This document shows positions 9,672 to 21,919 of a stretch of 30,921 nucleotides of DNA, piece by piece. The stretch comes from Mycogone perniciosa (Eukaryota > Ascomycota > Sordariomycetes > Hypocreales > Hypocreaceae), in the NCBI GenBank assembly GCA_025331125.1, contig JAOALB010000279.1:1-30921 (forward strand), in the 5' to 3' direction. Numbering within the stretch: the first letter of the stretch is position 1; every line of letters starts with the position of its first letter. Under the pieces are notes generated by a model. It did no database searches and had not been told where the DNA came from. It saw only the letters and a program-made list of their open reading frames with translations. The position numbers and the translations under genes were made by a program.

Positions 9672-10261
9672 CCTGATTATTAATATAGTAATATTAACAG
9701 CTAAGCCACTGCTAAACGCCCTAATTACTAATAAAGTAAAGATACCCTCTAGTAAAGCTATTGTCGGCTCGCGAAAAGCTCTTTTATTATCTTTTAGTCT
9801 ATATCTATATAAAGGGTCTTATTGCTTTTATAGATCTAGAAGCTACCTTATAATATAGAAATCAGTCCTAAAATAAAAAGCCGTTTCTAGTTTATACTTA
9901 CACTTTAGAACTTTTAATATATATTAGCTTTTATCTTTTATTTTATTTCTTCCCGCTACTTTCTGTTTTTTTAATTTATAACCTAGCTAAAGCTAACTCT
10001 TGCTTAATAGCTAAATCCCACTCTATCTCTTAACAGTTAAAATACATTCTATATATACTAGTATATATAGTAAAAGGCACCTTTAATATAAATATTAACT
10101 TTCTGCTTAATCCTAAGCTAAAGTAGATAGCATTAAATATAATATATAGATAGTTAATTATAAGTTTAGACAGACTTATACTGTCTAGCCTTTACTATAA
10201 CCATTATTAAATAAAACAAGCTAAACCTTTTAAGCTTTACTAACCTCTAAGAACAGTATCT
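9672..10261. other. RIP-degraded DNA, no readable gene
   Basis: AT-rich, with stops in all frames; I see no continuous ghost frame or recognisable motif here. Confidence 0.4.
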
Positions 10262-11449
10262 GAAAATCGAGATTAAACGGTTACTTTAATAAGCTTAGAC
10301 TCTTAGCCGGGTAGCCTTTACAGCTAACTATAGACTTATAATAGAATAAAAGTGCAATAACTCTATATAATCCTGCCAGGAAACTAGATACTGCTTCCGG
10401 TTCCTATAGGCCATTCACGGATATTAAGAGAAATAGATAAGAAACGAAAGTATAATGCTTAGGCGTCGGAACGCTATTGCAATAAATAAGCGGTATTGGA
10501 GGAGATTGCTGAAAATAAAGAAAAGCTGCAACAGGTACTTAAGTAACTTTACTATCTTATATAACTAAGGGCTTTCTATAAAAATAAAATTAAGCGACTT
10601 AGGGATTTATTATATTAGGTGTTAGTGACGGAAAGATAGTTAACTGTCTTATAAACTATTAACGCCAGTTATTAGTAATTATAAAACAGAAATAATCTAG
10701 CCGATAAACTATAATATATAATAGGCTATTATGTAAGTATATACTTTTTATATATTAATAGGTATTAATCGCCGCCTTTGTTTCAGTTCTTGTTATTTAA
10801 TACATTTAATCTAAAACAGATAATTATATTAGTTTAAGGGGTTGCGTAACTTATATCTTTATATCTTAGATCCAATAACTGCAAGCCTCATTTACACAAT
10901 CCTATTTTATATTTACAAAATATAGCGTTACTGAAATCTGTAATACTAGATCTTATAATGCCTTTTTTACTATTAAGTTACTACTGTATTATTTATTATT
11001 ATAGTGTTTTATTTTATAAAATAGGAAAAGCCAGCAATTTACTTATAATAGCTACACTAAGCTATAAGCTTATAGAGACTATACCAACATCACCTAGGTT
11101 ATAGTGGCGCTAGTGTTTATATTAAAGAAGAGAAGTTGTATGTAATCTTATAAGCTATAAAGTATATATATAGGACTTGACTATGTAATAAAAAGTAGAA
11201 GATTAGCGTTATATAGTAATAAGGCTATTAGGATTCCATTCCGCTCTTTTTCCGACTATGCTTGCAAATAAGTCTAGAATTGGCCTTATTATACTGGTTA
11301 GGTTCTTCTGCGCATTTAGGCAAAAACCAGACAAATATACAAGCAAATAGCTAGATAACCGAAACCAGTCTTGTATACTGCAGGCGACAGGTATATCGGT
11401 TTAGACCCTTTATATGCCTACTAAAAGAGGCCTAGGGATAGAAAGGTAA
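10262..11449 (+). pseudogene. Long ghost reading frame with a coiled coil (about 395 codons)
   Basis: One phase can be followed from about 10,262 to TAA at 11,447 with a low density of stops. Between 10,430 and 10,710 it encodes a charged, heptad-like helix, with DKKRKYNA, then AVLEEIAENKEKLQQVLKQL, then KIKRLRDLLY and VTERQLTVLQTINASY, which should form a coiled coil of about 85 residues. A middle part is hydrophobic (perhaps an effect of RIP). The end near 11,225-11,440 is well preserved: GFHSALFPTMLANKSRIGL, then FCAFRQKPDKYTSK and MPTKRGLGIER. The same phase holds across almost 1.2 kb. Family not recognised. Confidence 0.45.
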
Positions 11450-12180
11450 GAAGTGTATATAACTTTATTATAATTGCATTTATCCTTAGTTGCTATTTTA
11501 CATATATAACCTATAAGTTATACTTTACTTTCCTAGTACTAAAATATATCCTAATCTTTATATATTATTTATTTATATAATACTAGCGGAACCTTTCTGC
11601 TTAATTCTTACCTTTAAAGTATAAAATATTTTATTTTATTTTATTTTAATACTAATACTATCTATACTTCGGCAATATCTATTTATATTATAAACGCTTA
11701 CTTAAACTTTTATTTTAATATTACCTTTCTGTTTTACCTTTACTGCAATATCTAGGGCAGAAAGGGCTAAATCTTATAAAAAGATTTAAAACTAGTATAA
11801 TAGTTTTGCAGTATAGCTTAACTTTTCGCTTAATAAATTGTTATTAAGTAAATATATTAATCCTGTAAACACTTATTTACAATATTATATTAAAATTAAA
11901 CCTATACCTTATTTATAGTATTTAATATTAAGGACTAAGCTTAAGATAAATTATAATAGCGATAACTATAGTTTACAGGCAGCAATAAATAATAAGTTAT
12001 TCTTTAGCTTTTAGTAGGCGAATCTATAACTTTAAGACTAAGTGACTTTATTTTAGCGATATTAAATGCTAGGTTAAAGGTTTTTAAGTATTATAAAGAA
12101 CTTATCCCTAAGGCTAATAGCTGGCGGGTAATAATGCCGATATAAGGTAATATATATTTTCTGCTTTATAGTATTATAGG
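11450..12180. other. RIP-degraded DNA, no readable gene
   Basis: Very AT-rich with frequent stops on both strands. Short lysine/isoleucine-rich readings are not distinguishable from compositional noise. Confidence 0.4.
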
Positions 12181-12765
12181 TTCCTTAATACTAACTAATA
12201 CTATAGAAAAAAGGCTTCAAATTTAAATACTGTTATCTTTAAATGCATTTTATTAATATTTATTAAGTTAATAGTAAATAAAACTATTAAAAACTAATAT
12301 TAAATTTAACTATAGCTAATTAATAGTAAAAAAGGAAAAGTATATACTTTAAAGGCTAAGGCAGAAAGCAATTACTATATAGTATATATAATATAGCTTT
12401 AAAGCTATAAAAGAGGTATAAAACTATTGCCACTTATTTTAAGCTTTAATAAATATAGAGTATATATTAACCCTCATTTACCTAACCCTATAATAGAAAT
12501 AGACAATTAGCTTATACTAGGAAGTGTTTTAGATATAATAGGAACTTTTAACTGGCTATACTTTTAGATTAAAGGTATATTAAAAAGTAGTTTTATATAC
12601 AGACTATAGTTAATATATAAGATAAAACCTATAAGTAGAGAGACTTTTAATATAATAAACAGAGATAATAAAATAGGTTTAGTATATTTTCCTTTATTTA
12701 GCGAAATATAGTAAACAGAGGCCTAAGCCCCTAACTTTTACTAACCTTTTACCTAAATAAAGCTT
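12181..12765 (+). pseudogene. Ghost reading frame, unrecognised
   Basis: A single phase reads for about 195 codons with TAA/TAG as the only stops. The best-preserved part (12,415-12,720) gives RGIKLLPLILSFNKYRVYIN, PHLPNPIIEIDN, LILGSVLDIIGTFNWL and NRDNKIGLVYFPLFSEI. The spacing of charged and hydrophobic residues looks like a folded protein rather than noise. No family recognised. Confidence 0.4.
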
Positions 12766-13499
12766 CTATATATAAATATATACTAGTCGTAAATAGTAAT
12801 TTTTTTTAAAAAAAAGTCTTGACTCTTCTTTTTATTTTAACCCTATAGCCCAAGCTCTATATTATCTATAAATATACTAAAATTTAACTTTATCCAAAGC
12901 TATAATAAGCTACTCCAGCAGTTTATTATAAATTAAAGTTTAGTAGAAAGATTATAAAGGCTATAGGCAATAGAGATAATCTAAAATATTAGAAGTTATT
13001 AGAAATTCTCCCTTTAAGGTATAGATAATTTACTGATAATATATTACACCTTAATATTGGAATAAGCCTTTAAGTATCAGTATATACCTCTTTTAAAGTA
13101 TAGGCTATAATAATACTAAAAGTAAAGAGAACCTAAATTAAGAGATAACCTGTAATTTAGTATATATAAAATGGCTTTTAAATATAAGGGCGCTTCTTTA
13201 AAAAAAACACTATCTATTTATATACTATATAGATATAGAATAAGCTAGTAGATATTAAAACAGTAATACTGCCCACTATTAGCCGTTTAACTTTAAGGAT
13301 AATACTACTAAAAAAAACCAATATAGGTTGCCAAGGTAATAGCTAATAAGATTAGCTTAAACGCACGCTGCCCTAGGTATTAAAAACCGCCTGCCTAAGC
13401 ACACTATAATCGTTAGCAATAAAGAAAGTACCTAAGTCTTAGCCTACTTACCTGGCCGATTATACTTAAAAGCATAATCGAACTAAATAAATAAACTAA
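12766..13499. other. RIP-degraded DNA, no readable gene
   Basis: Contains an A/T homopolymer stretch near 12,800-12,820 and otherwise AT-rich sequence with stops in every frame. Confidence 0.35.
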
Positions 13500-13806
13500 C
13501 TAAACGTTACTTTTAATAAAAGTAAAGATAAAGAATCCAATCCCAGTTCTAAGGGATATAGCGATCTAGCTTATAATAAAGATTAAGAATCTAAGGCTAT
13601 ACTTAATACTTAAAAGCTGGCAAGCTTTAAGCAGTCCAGAGCCTTTAGTAGTCTAAAGATCAACTTAAAAGCCTTAAAAGATAAAAGCAAGTATACTTAT
13701 TATAAATGCAATAAATATAGTATAATATAGGAAATGCAAAAGGTTTATTATACTAAAGGATAAAGTTTAAAAGTTAAATACTATAAGAATAGTTTCTTTT
13801 ATATAT
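13500..13806 (+). pseudogene. Short lysine/serine-rich ghost frame
   Basis: About 100 codons in one phase, with four internal TAA/TAG. It reads a hydrophilic linker (KSKDKESNPSSKGYSDLAYN), then KINLKALKDKSKYTYYKCNK. The spaced Cys and mutated His-like Tyr codons at the end (YYKCNKYS, KVKYYKNS) could be the remains of a small zinc-binding motif, but this is speculative. Confidence 0.3.
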
Positions 13807-14670
13807 AATTAATAGTCTTAACCTTAAAAGGTTTAAGTAATTTATAAAATAGTAAATATAAGTTAAGTTAAAAGGTATTTTATTTAAATATTTTAAATTG
13901 TAAAAGATAATAAAAAAAGCTACTAGTTTTCTTTACTTACTTTATACACCTATTAAAAGGCTAACTATATTATAAGCCCTATACCTATATAATATAACTA
14001 TTTATAAAGCAATCGCTAGCTTTATATAAAGCTAAGCGGAGTAAGTATAATATATATATTATACTTAGCTTTAGTCTAATAGTTCCCTATTTATATACTA
14101 GCAGTTAAAGAAATGCAATAGTATAGCTAATAGATTAACCCTAAATACAGCTATTTACAGTATTGCCTTTAGGCTTCCCAGTCTAACTTAATGCCTTTAA
14201 TGCAATAACTAAGTTAAAGGCTAAGTTTAATAACAATAACAGTATTATATAGGCCTTAAAGTCCAACTCTAATAATACCCCTTTAACAGTTTAATTAAAG
14301 CTTAACCCAGCTATTAGCAATAATATTATATTGCAGGCAATAATAAATAATATATTAATTTAAAGTAAATTACTTTTTATTTACTGCCTATTAAATATAT
14401 TATTAAAAGATAAGTATATAAAAGTAAAGCTAAAGATTCTAATTTATTAATATTAAAGGCTTAATTAAAGGTTTTTAATTACTATAAAAAATTACTATTA
14501 AAGGATAATTAAAAGACAAAGTATAGCGGGAGAATGCAGTATATATTTTATTATATAGTATTATTATAGTTCTAGTTATAGTTATCTTATAAACTTTAAA
14601 AATAAATAGCTTTAGACTTTTACTACTTTAAATCTATTATTTTCAAGCCTACCCTATACTTTTAGCTAGG
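13807..14670. other. RIP-degraded DNA, no readable gene
   Basis: AT-rich; no ghost frame long enough for support. Some asparagine-rich readings around 14,210-14,300 (repeated AAT/AAC) look like low complexity. Confidence 0.35.
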
Positions 14671-15353
14671 TTAATCTTTAATAATAATTCTATAAAGCTA
14701 GCCTAAAGTAAGTTATAACTAGTTAATAGCAGAGAATAGCATTTACTGAGAATATATAGAGTAAAAAATAAATGCTATAAACCTTATACAGTATAAATTT
14801 ATAGAAATAACGCAAGATTGCTGCTTTTTATTCGCAAACTATAATAAATATAACTAAAAGGAAGCGTGCCTTTATCCCTCTATACAAAACCCTTAGCTTT
14901 AAAGCAGTTTAGTTTAATAGTAGAAATCTCTTTTAAGGATATTTAAAAAACAATATAGCTAAAGGATTTATATCTATTTTTTTAAGTAGGAATTATTAAA
15001 ACTTTTGCTTAGTTTTTTTAGGTTAATATAGCTGTATTAATCTTGCTTTAAATAATATTGCTTACTTTTATTATTATATCTTAAAAATCCCTTTAAAGAG
15101 TAATACTATTAGATTTTACTACTACAGTAAAAACATAAACTATATTTATTAGTAGTATACAATACAATACAATTTATTAACGCCTAGCAGCTAAGCTAAA
15201 AAGGCGACTTTCGCTAGTATATATAAATATTTCTCAAATTTATTATAACTCCTAAAAGCCTATATAGTATCCTTTTTCTATTAGTATTATATTGCTATAT
15301 AAAAATAGAGAGTTAGCGTTAATTAAAGGATCTCTAATTTTAATTGACTAATA
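14671..15353 (+). pseudogene. Ghost reading frame, one of two related copies at its 3' end
   Basis: One phase reads about 225 codons with TAA/TAG stops. It gives LLRIYRVKNKCYKPYTVQIY, LLLFIRKL, SLYTKPLALKQFSLIVEISF and, at the end, ISIILLYKNRELALIKGSLI (about 15,275-15,340). The last motif occurs again at 20,065-20,118 as NIILLYKNRKLALIKG, so this frame belongs to a sequence present at least twice in the window. Family not recognised. Confidence 0.4.
15285..15340 (+). repeat. Dispersed repeat, copy 1 (coding remnant)
   Basis: TATAAAAATAGA...TTAGCGTTAATTAAAGGAT is shared almost exactly with 20,080-20,113 in the same orientation. Both copies read as the same peptide pattern (LLYKNR.LALIKG), so this is a duplicated coding segment rather than simple sequence. 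Confidence 0.6.
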
Positions 15354-16563
15354 AGCTATATATTAATCTATATAGCCAGCGTCAATAGCCTAGCTTTATA
15401 TATCTAAGCTACCTGCAGCGTAGCTTAATTAGTATACACTAATATTGCGCGTAGGCTAAACAGTAAGCGTTAACAGCAGCTATTACATATAAGCCAGCGC
15501 CCAAACAGAAAGAGGCCAATACATACACTTATTATACAGCCTAGTCCTCTACTTATATATTAAGCCAACTGCGCGTATCAAAATATCCGCGCCTACTAGC
15601 CTTTAATATCTAATAGATACTTGGATCTGCTTATAGAGGTTCTCTTCTAAATATAATATAATACATTAAGAAGCCTCGGTATATTATATTATAGGCAATT
15701 TAAAATGCAATTATAATAGCCTAGGTAATTTAATTTATGCTTTATTAGCTTTTATATCTGCTATTATTTTTTTCCTGTTTAGAGGCTAAGCGCAGGGATA
15801 AATAGATATCGGGGTAGTATAAGGTCTATAAGTGTATTTATATATAAAGCAATATAAGTTACTAGTAAAGCAGTGCAGAAGTAAAGATAGTTTTTTCTTA
15901 CTGCAATAATACTTATATAATATATAGGAACTGAATATTTAAATGCTATAACCAATTAAATTATAAAGGCAGGGATCCTTTACTTAAGGCCTGTATATTA
16001 TATACAACAGAGCATAAAGGTATAGATAAAAGGATAACTATTATAATTTATTGCAATAAGTCTTAGCTACCCTCTCAGTTATCCTTTTATTACTTTATAT
16101 AAACGCTTTAATAATACTATTGCCACTAACCTTTATATATTTTAACAGCAGTTATTTCGCTTATTTAACTAGAAAATAATATTCTTGAATTACTTAATCC
16201 TAAAGCTATCTTTATACTTATTGCCCGCTATTAATTAATCGCTATTATAATATAATTACTTTTATATACTATCGCATATATAGTTTATTTAGGTTTAGTA
16301 TTCTAGCTAGCCTTTAGTCTTGCTAGCTAAAATATAGCTAGCTATTTATTATACTAGCAGCTAAAACCCAGCATAAAACCTAACCAGTATTAGCCACCTA
16401 GTGCTTAAAAATCTAGTACCAGTATCAGCAACCTAGCTATAAATCTTCCTAGCTATTAAATATAATATAACCTACACTATCAGCTATAATTACTAAACTC
16501 TATACTTTACTTTTACTAGCCTAGTATAATAGTTAAAAAGAATTTTCCTATATAATAAAATAA
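15354..16563. other. RIP-degraded DNA with a small inverted-repeat unit
   Basis: No continuous ghost gene found. A hairpin-like unit at 16,025-16,090 has 14-base arms (ATAAAAGGATAACT and its complement). A section around 15,440-15,560 is somewhat GC-richer but is broken by stops in all frames. Confidence 0.35.
16025..16090. repeat. Small inverted repeat, related to the unit at 19,545
   Basis: Left arm ATAAAAGGATAACT (about 16,025-16,038) and right arm AGTTATCCTTTTAT (about 16,077-16,090) are reverse complements. The inner bases ATTGCAATAAGTCTTAGC resemble ATTGCAATAGGTTTTAGT at 19,550, so the two loci are probably relics of one short non-autonomous repeat. Confidence 0.45.
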
Positions 16564-17403
16564 AGGATCCCGCTATATATATTATAAACTGGCTTAAAGA
16601 GGTAAAGGAGGTTAAAGGCGAATTTAATATTAGAAATAGTATTATTTTAAAAAATTAGCTTTAAGTTATAAGCGATAAACGCTTTAAGAAAAGCTTAAAG
16701 GAATTTAAGGAGGATCTTTAAATTATTAAATTAAATTATTTTTCTAGCGCTAGTAAAAGGGGAATACTATTATATATATAATACAGATAACAATAAAGAT
16801 AAGCAGCCTGATCTAATAGGGATATACTAATTTAAAAAGAGCTAGATAAAAGGTTTTATATTTCCCTCCTAACCCTTTAAATTATAAGCTCCCTGGCCTT
16901 ATAGCAGTTTTAAATCCTTTAAATATCTTTAAGTAAAAGCTTTATATTAGCTATAAACTAAAGAGTTCCGCCTTTATATAAAACTAATTTGAGACACAGA
17001 ATCTTTAAAGTATTACAGCCCCCTTTAATTATATATAATATAGTTTCTTTTTAAAAAGCAGCAGTCTTACGCTATTTCTATAGATTTATATTATATAAAG
17101 TCTAATAAAGCCTATATTTCTTTTTCTATAAGTTTTTAGTAGGCAATATACTTTACTGTTAATTAGCTGTAACTTAAAGGTAGTATTATTCTATTTTACT
17201 TTAGCGAGGGTTATTATATTACACTTAAAGATAATATAGTCTAAAGGCTTTTATTCTTTAATATTAGCAATTTAATAGTAAGGAATACTGCAGAGTCTAA
17301 GATTTATATTACCTTCTCTGGATATAGCTATAAATGCAGCCAAAGTATAGTTATTAGCTTTAAGTTTATAGGTTCTCCCTTTATTGCCTTTAGGATTTTA
17401 TAA
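16564..17403 (+). pseudogene. Long ghost reading frame (about 279 codons), unrecognised
   Basis: One phase reads from about 16,564 to TAA at 17,401. It includes GEYYYIYNTDNNKDKQPDLI (16,760-16,819), a proline-containing stretch (FKLQAPWPYSSFKSF), and a beta-rich end (AYISFSISF, KGSIILFYFSEGYYITLKDN, AESKIYITFSGYSYKC). Stops are almost all TAA/TAG. The alternation of short hydrophobic strands suggests a beta-sheet protein, but I do not recognise it. Confidence 0.45.
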
Positions 17404-18359
17404 GTAAATTATATAAGCACTAGAAAAAAGTAATTTATATTAAATAAATATATTATCTATTACCTGCAAGGCAGTTTTATCCTTAGTAAAGATTTCTTTC
17501 ATGTAGTTATAAACCTTTAACTATACCCTTAATACAGTAAAGTAATATTAACCTTTAGATTATAGATAACTTATATCCCAGTAATATTTGTAATAAGTAG
17601 CTTAAAGAAAAAGTGATTTATATTAAATTAATGCCTTTAAGGTAGTATTATTATTATTTGATTTAATCTTAAACCTAATAGCTTAAGTTAAATATACTAA
17701 GGTATACTTAATATCCTGCAGAATACTTTCTTTATTGCCTGGTTTAGTCTTTAATTCAATAACTAGAGTTAGAGACATTAAGTTAAACTAAAGATCTAAA
17801 ATATAAGACTGCGAATAGCGCTATTAATAATTAATTTACCTACTATACTAATATCTTTCTATAGCTAATATACAGTTAATTACTGAAAAACTATTATTTT
17901 AGTAGTAAATATAATATATAAGTAAAGTAATTATATTTATCTTTAATATAGCTGTAAGCTTAAATTTTAGCAATAATAGGATATTAAGTCTTAAAAAGGT
18001 AATAGTATATTAAAAGTTTAAGCGAGTATATAGAATAAGGCAGTTAAATATTAATAAAAAGAAGAGGGGATAAATAAAAGTAAAGGGAGAAGAGTCTAAT
18101 ATATTTAAACGCAGCAGGATATTAACTTTATATAATTAAAGGAAAATACTAGTAAAAGGCTCCCGCTATACATTAATCGGCTATATTATCTATAACCTTA
18201 TATTTTACCTCTACTCTGCGATTAAGACCCAAAATACCTATACCTCCTATAATAATTACTTAAGCCTATTAGACTCTACTATACATTAAAGGCTAAATAA
18301 TAGTTACACCTTGCCAGTATAAAGTTAATAGTATAGTATAGACACCTTATAGTATACTC
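17404..18359. other. RIP-degraded DNA, weak coding traces only
   Basis: A short reading such as GILNILQNTFFIAWFSL near 17,700-17,755 looks coding-like, but the frame is broken by many stops. No call made. Confidence 0.35.
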
Positions 18360-18453
18360 TCTCTAAGCTTTAGTAAAGTCTCGTTTCTCGCCTACGCCCC
18401 TCCCCCTATATACCTTAGTATCCTTCTTTAGCCCTAGCAATTCACGGCCCTAA
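18360..18453 (+). promoter_or_regulatory. Pyrimidine-rich, low-RIP putative promoter
   Basis: A CT-rich stretch (TCTCGTTTCTCGCCTACGCC, then CCCTCCCCCTATATACC) lies directly upstream of the ATG at 18,454. CT-rich tracts with a TATA-like element (CTATATA near 18,406-18,412) are common just upstream of fungal start sites. It stands out as a GC-containing patch in RIP-type DNA. Confidence 0.4.
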
Positions 18454-19110
18454 ATGACACGTATGCCTTAACGAGACGCAATATATAGTGATAACCGCAG
18501 ACTAGCAGCTTTTGCGCGTAGCAATAATATTCCAACAGTTATTATCGTTGCCATCTATCATTATCGCTGCTTTTATACTGCCAACTTTAAAAGCAAATAA
18601 GATATAAAAAGCAGATTTCTAATAGCCACCTCCTATATAAATAAATCGGCCCCTAAATTAAAATAGCAATAAATATAGATTTGCAGGTATAAGTAATTAT
18701 CTATTTATAGCCAAATAATTAAAAAATCGCCTTTAACTACCTTTTACTATAATAGGTAATGTTTATTAACTTTTAAATAAAGTGAGTTAAGGCTAGATAG
18801 TATCAATTAAGCAAGCGTTAAGGCGCCCGCCTAATATAAAGGCAGTTGTATTAGCTTTACCTTAACAGGCCTAAACCTAAACTTTAGCAGGTAATAATTA
18901 AATATATTTAATATATAGCTAACGTCTTTTATAGCCTAAAAGTTAATAAAGATATTAAAGAAGCTTTAGCTTTTTAATATACCTTTTAAAGGAGGCTATT
19001 AAGCTCCTTTATAAATATCTATATATAGTATATAAAGAGGTATAAAAGTAATAGCTTCTTTAGTCTATATCTTTTATTAATAGCAGTTTATATTTACATT
19101 AAAAATAATT
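18454..19110 (+). pseudogene. Ghost gene with preserved start, unrecognised basic protein
   Basis: From ATG at 18,454 one phase reads about 215 codons with TAA/TAG stops only. The start is well preserved: RDAIYSDNRRLAAFARSNNI, PTVIIVAIYHYRC, then KSRFLIATSYINKSAPKLK and IIKKSPLTTFYYNR. The mature part is basic and polar, later turning leucine-rich (about 18,900-19,000). The preceding CT-rich promoter supports the start. No family recognised. Confidence 0.5.
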
Positions 19111-19544
19111 ATTAGTAATAACTATAAGTAACTTTTTATAGCTAATTATTAAAGAGCTTACCTTAAAAGAACAATATTTAAAAAACTCCTATAGGTTACT
19201 TTAAATAACGTTATTTAAAAGCTCCCTTAAAAGATATAATAAATAAAATTAAAATAAAACTAGCTCTATAGGCAAAGCAGTAATTTTCTAGTAAAAGGGA
19301 AAAGGAAATAGGCAGTATAAATAAAAATAAAAATAATATTTTATATAAAGTATATTATTAAAGTAAAAAGTGCAATTAAAGTAAATAAATAATTATAACT
19401 AATAAAGTAAAGGATAAAATAACTGCCTTAAACTTAAAAGCACGCTTAATTATTAAAAATCTTTAGTATCCTGTATTTTTATTATATAAAAGACTAAGGA
19501 AAGTATCTAGTCTACTTAACTAGTCTTAAATATATATATATATA

Positions 19545-19735
19545 CAATATATTGCAATAGGTTTTAGTTATCCCTTTAGTTATCCTTTTAATCGGCTTTA
19601 ATCTAATTACCGCCGCCAAGCTTTATATATAATATAATAAATATTCGCTTATTTAATTAAAAAAAAGATTCTTAATATAACAGCAATTAATTCCAGGTAA
19701 TAAAAGATAACTAAAACCTATTATAATATATCGCA
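19545..19735. repeat. MITE-like inverted-repeat unit (about 190 bp)
   Basis: ATATATTGCAATAGGTTTTA continuing to AGTTATC (about 19,547-19,573) is repeated inverted as GATAACTAAAACCTATT (about 19,706-19,722), followed by further partial similarity towards 19,735. Seventeen bases of the arms are exact. No coding capacity. No clear target duplication can be recognised in the TA-rich surroundings. Confidence 0.45.
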
Positions 19736-20064
19736 ATAATTCTTTAATTACTTAATTTTATAGCTATCTTTTACATTTATTAATAGCTACCAATTAATCA
19801 CTATCAATAAATACCTAATATTTATTAAAAAGCCAGTCAATTAATTACTATTATCTATATACTAGCAGATTTAAAACTATATAGTAAAAATATATAAGAC
19901 TACCTTTATAAAGTTGCCTAAACAGCATTAACTTACATTAATTTTAATTTAATTAAATAGACTATATAAGCAATAAAGTTAAACTTTAATAAGTAAAGAT
20001 ATAAAATATAAATAAATAGGAAGATTATTTATAATATAGCTAACTCTTTAAGAGTACGCTTATT

Positions 20065-20118
20065 AATATAATATTACTGTATAAAAATAGAAAATTAGCG
20101 TTAATTAAAGGATTTTAA
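20065..20118 (+). repeat. Dispersed repeat, copy 2 (coding remnant)
   Basis: Second copy of the segment at 15,285. It encodes the same NR.LALIKG pattern and then diverges. Having two copies in one window gives a reason for RIP, which acts on duplicated DNA. Confidence 0.55.
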
Positions 20119-20592
20119 ATTTAGAATTAAAGGAATAAATAGTTATTAAAGGTAATCTTAAATCTATATTTTACCTTTTAAGTTATTTATTTAATTAAAA
20201 TTAAATAGAAAGAGAAATTATAAATTAATTATCCTAATAGACAGCCAATAAAATAATTAATGTATTTTATATAATAAAGTAGCTAAAACGCTGTTAGTAA
20301 TAGCTATTTTGCTTATATTTAAGCCAATAAATATAGGGTTTTACTGTAAAGCTATTACTAGCTATAGTAGAGCTACTAGCCCTTTAAGCAGACTAGCTAA
20401 AGAAATATAACTTTTTATTAACAATATTTATAAAAGAAGTATAGGCTTTAAATCCAGCGCTTTATAAATAATTTAAGTGCTTTAGGCATTTACTTATATT
20501 TACCCTATCTCTCTAGGTTATAGGAATTAACCTCTATAAAGATATATTTATTAATATTATTAAAGTTAAAGCTTTTTATTCTCTCTCTTTTA

Positions 20593-21600
20593 GGATATAA
20601 TGCTATAAAAATATAAATTAAATACATAAAGGCCTTAATATACTTATTATGATTATATTAGGAACTCTAAAAGCTATTTTTATTTATTTTCATTTTAAAG
20701 CTGCCTTTATATTCTTTAAATTAATTATTATTAAAGATAAAGATTGCGCTATTTATTTATTAGCCGTTAACTAAATATATAGTATATAAAGTCTTTTTTT
20801 AGTTAATAGCTTTTGCGATCTAGGTCGCTATATAAGCCTGCTACTTTTATAAAAAACTCTTAAGTTAACTAGCAGTATATATAGTATCTATAAGATTCTT
20901 AAAGCATCTGCCTAGGAACTAGTTATTTTAATAATATAACTTATTAATAAGATATCTTAACTGTTAAAGTCCGCTGCATTAAATACTTATTAGAACTAGC
21001 CTATATTAATAACTTAGATTATAGGGAAAAGACTTTATTAGGATTAAGCCACTAAGCTGCTATAAATAGCCTTTTATTTAAATACTATCTACTATTAGCT
21101 TTATATTAATAAATTAATAACCTTTATTAAATATAAAACCTTTATTTATAAAAGGCGATTATAGCCTATTAAAGAATTGTATATTAAAAAAGCTGGCAAT
21201 AGTCGAATCCTACATAACCGAGATATTAAGGCTATTATATAGGTAATTAAATAAAATCTTGCTATTTAAGAAATAAAGTGCAAGTATCGATAAACTTAAA
21301 TTATATCCCTTTACTCGCAGCTCCCTATTATCTAAACAAATAAAATATTAATAGCAGTTAATAGCAATAAGTAAGCAGTCCTACTTCTTACTTAGTTCTT
21401 TAAAGGTAATATCTATAATAATTATTAGCGATATTAATATTAATATTATATTACTATTATTAACTTTATAAGATTAAAGTAAAATCGCGTATTATCTAGT
21501 TATTGCTAAGATATTATTATATAAGCTGCCTAGGGGTAGTTAGTGGCTTTAATAGGCAAGGCAGAGTTTTATTATTTTTTTATAAAATTTCACTAAATTA
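20593..21600 (+). pseudogene. Long ghost reading frame (about 335 codons), unrecognised
   Basis: One phase stays readable from about 20,593 to about 21,600. Stops are TAA/TAG, including TAA at 21,244, after which the same phase continues. Segments include YSLNQLLLKIKIALFIYQPL, KDFIRIKPLSCYK, CILKKLAIVESYITEILRLL, SIDKLKLYPFTRSSLLSKQI and AYYLVIAKILLYKLPRGS. The Leu/Ile excess is partly due to RIP. In a second phase, 21,090-21,330 also reads coding-like (ELYIKKAGNSRILHNRDIKA), so a frameshift may be present. Family not recognised. Confidence 0.4.
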
Positions 21601-21919
21601 ATATAAAGCTCTTTATTAAGGGATTTAAAAAGCTTATAAAGCTTCTAACTATTTAAAATCAAAGTATAGGGTATTAGAAAATGCATTTTCCTGCCAGCCT
21701 AATAATTCTCCTAAAAGGTCTAGCCTCTTATAAACTATAAATCTAATATAATCTTTTTTAAAAGTATAATAGCCTTTAAAGTTTAATCTAATAATACTTT
21801 TAATAAAAGCTAATATCCCTTATAATAGTATATTACAAGCTCTTTAGTAAGGATTTAGATAAAAAGTCGCAGCTTAAGCTATAATATAATAGGTTAAGTA
21901 AGTAAAGCTATAGGATATT

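Larger units (their letters stand above)
19111..20592. other. RIP-degraded DNA with nested small repeats
   Basis: No long ghost frame. It contains the inverted-repeat unit at 19,545-19,735 and the second copy of the dispersed coding repeat at 20,065-20,118. The rest is AT-rich with stops in all frames. Confidence 0.35.

Noticed and set aside
10373..10720. DUF3435 tyrosine-recombinase ('captain') candidate for a Starship-type element
   Set aside because: The charged helical region raised the idea, but no R...HxxR...Y pattern or other captain motif could be read here or elsewhere in the window.
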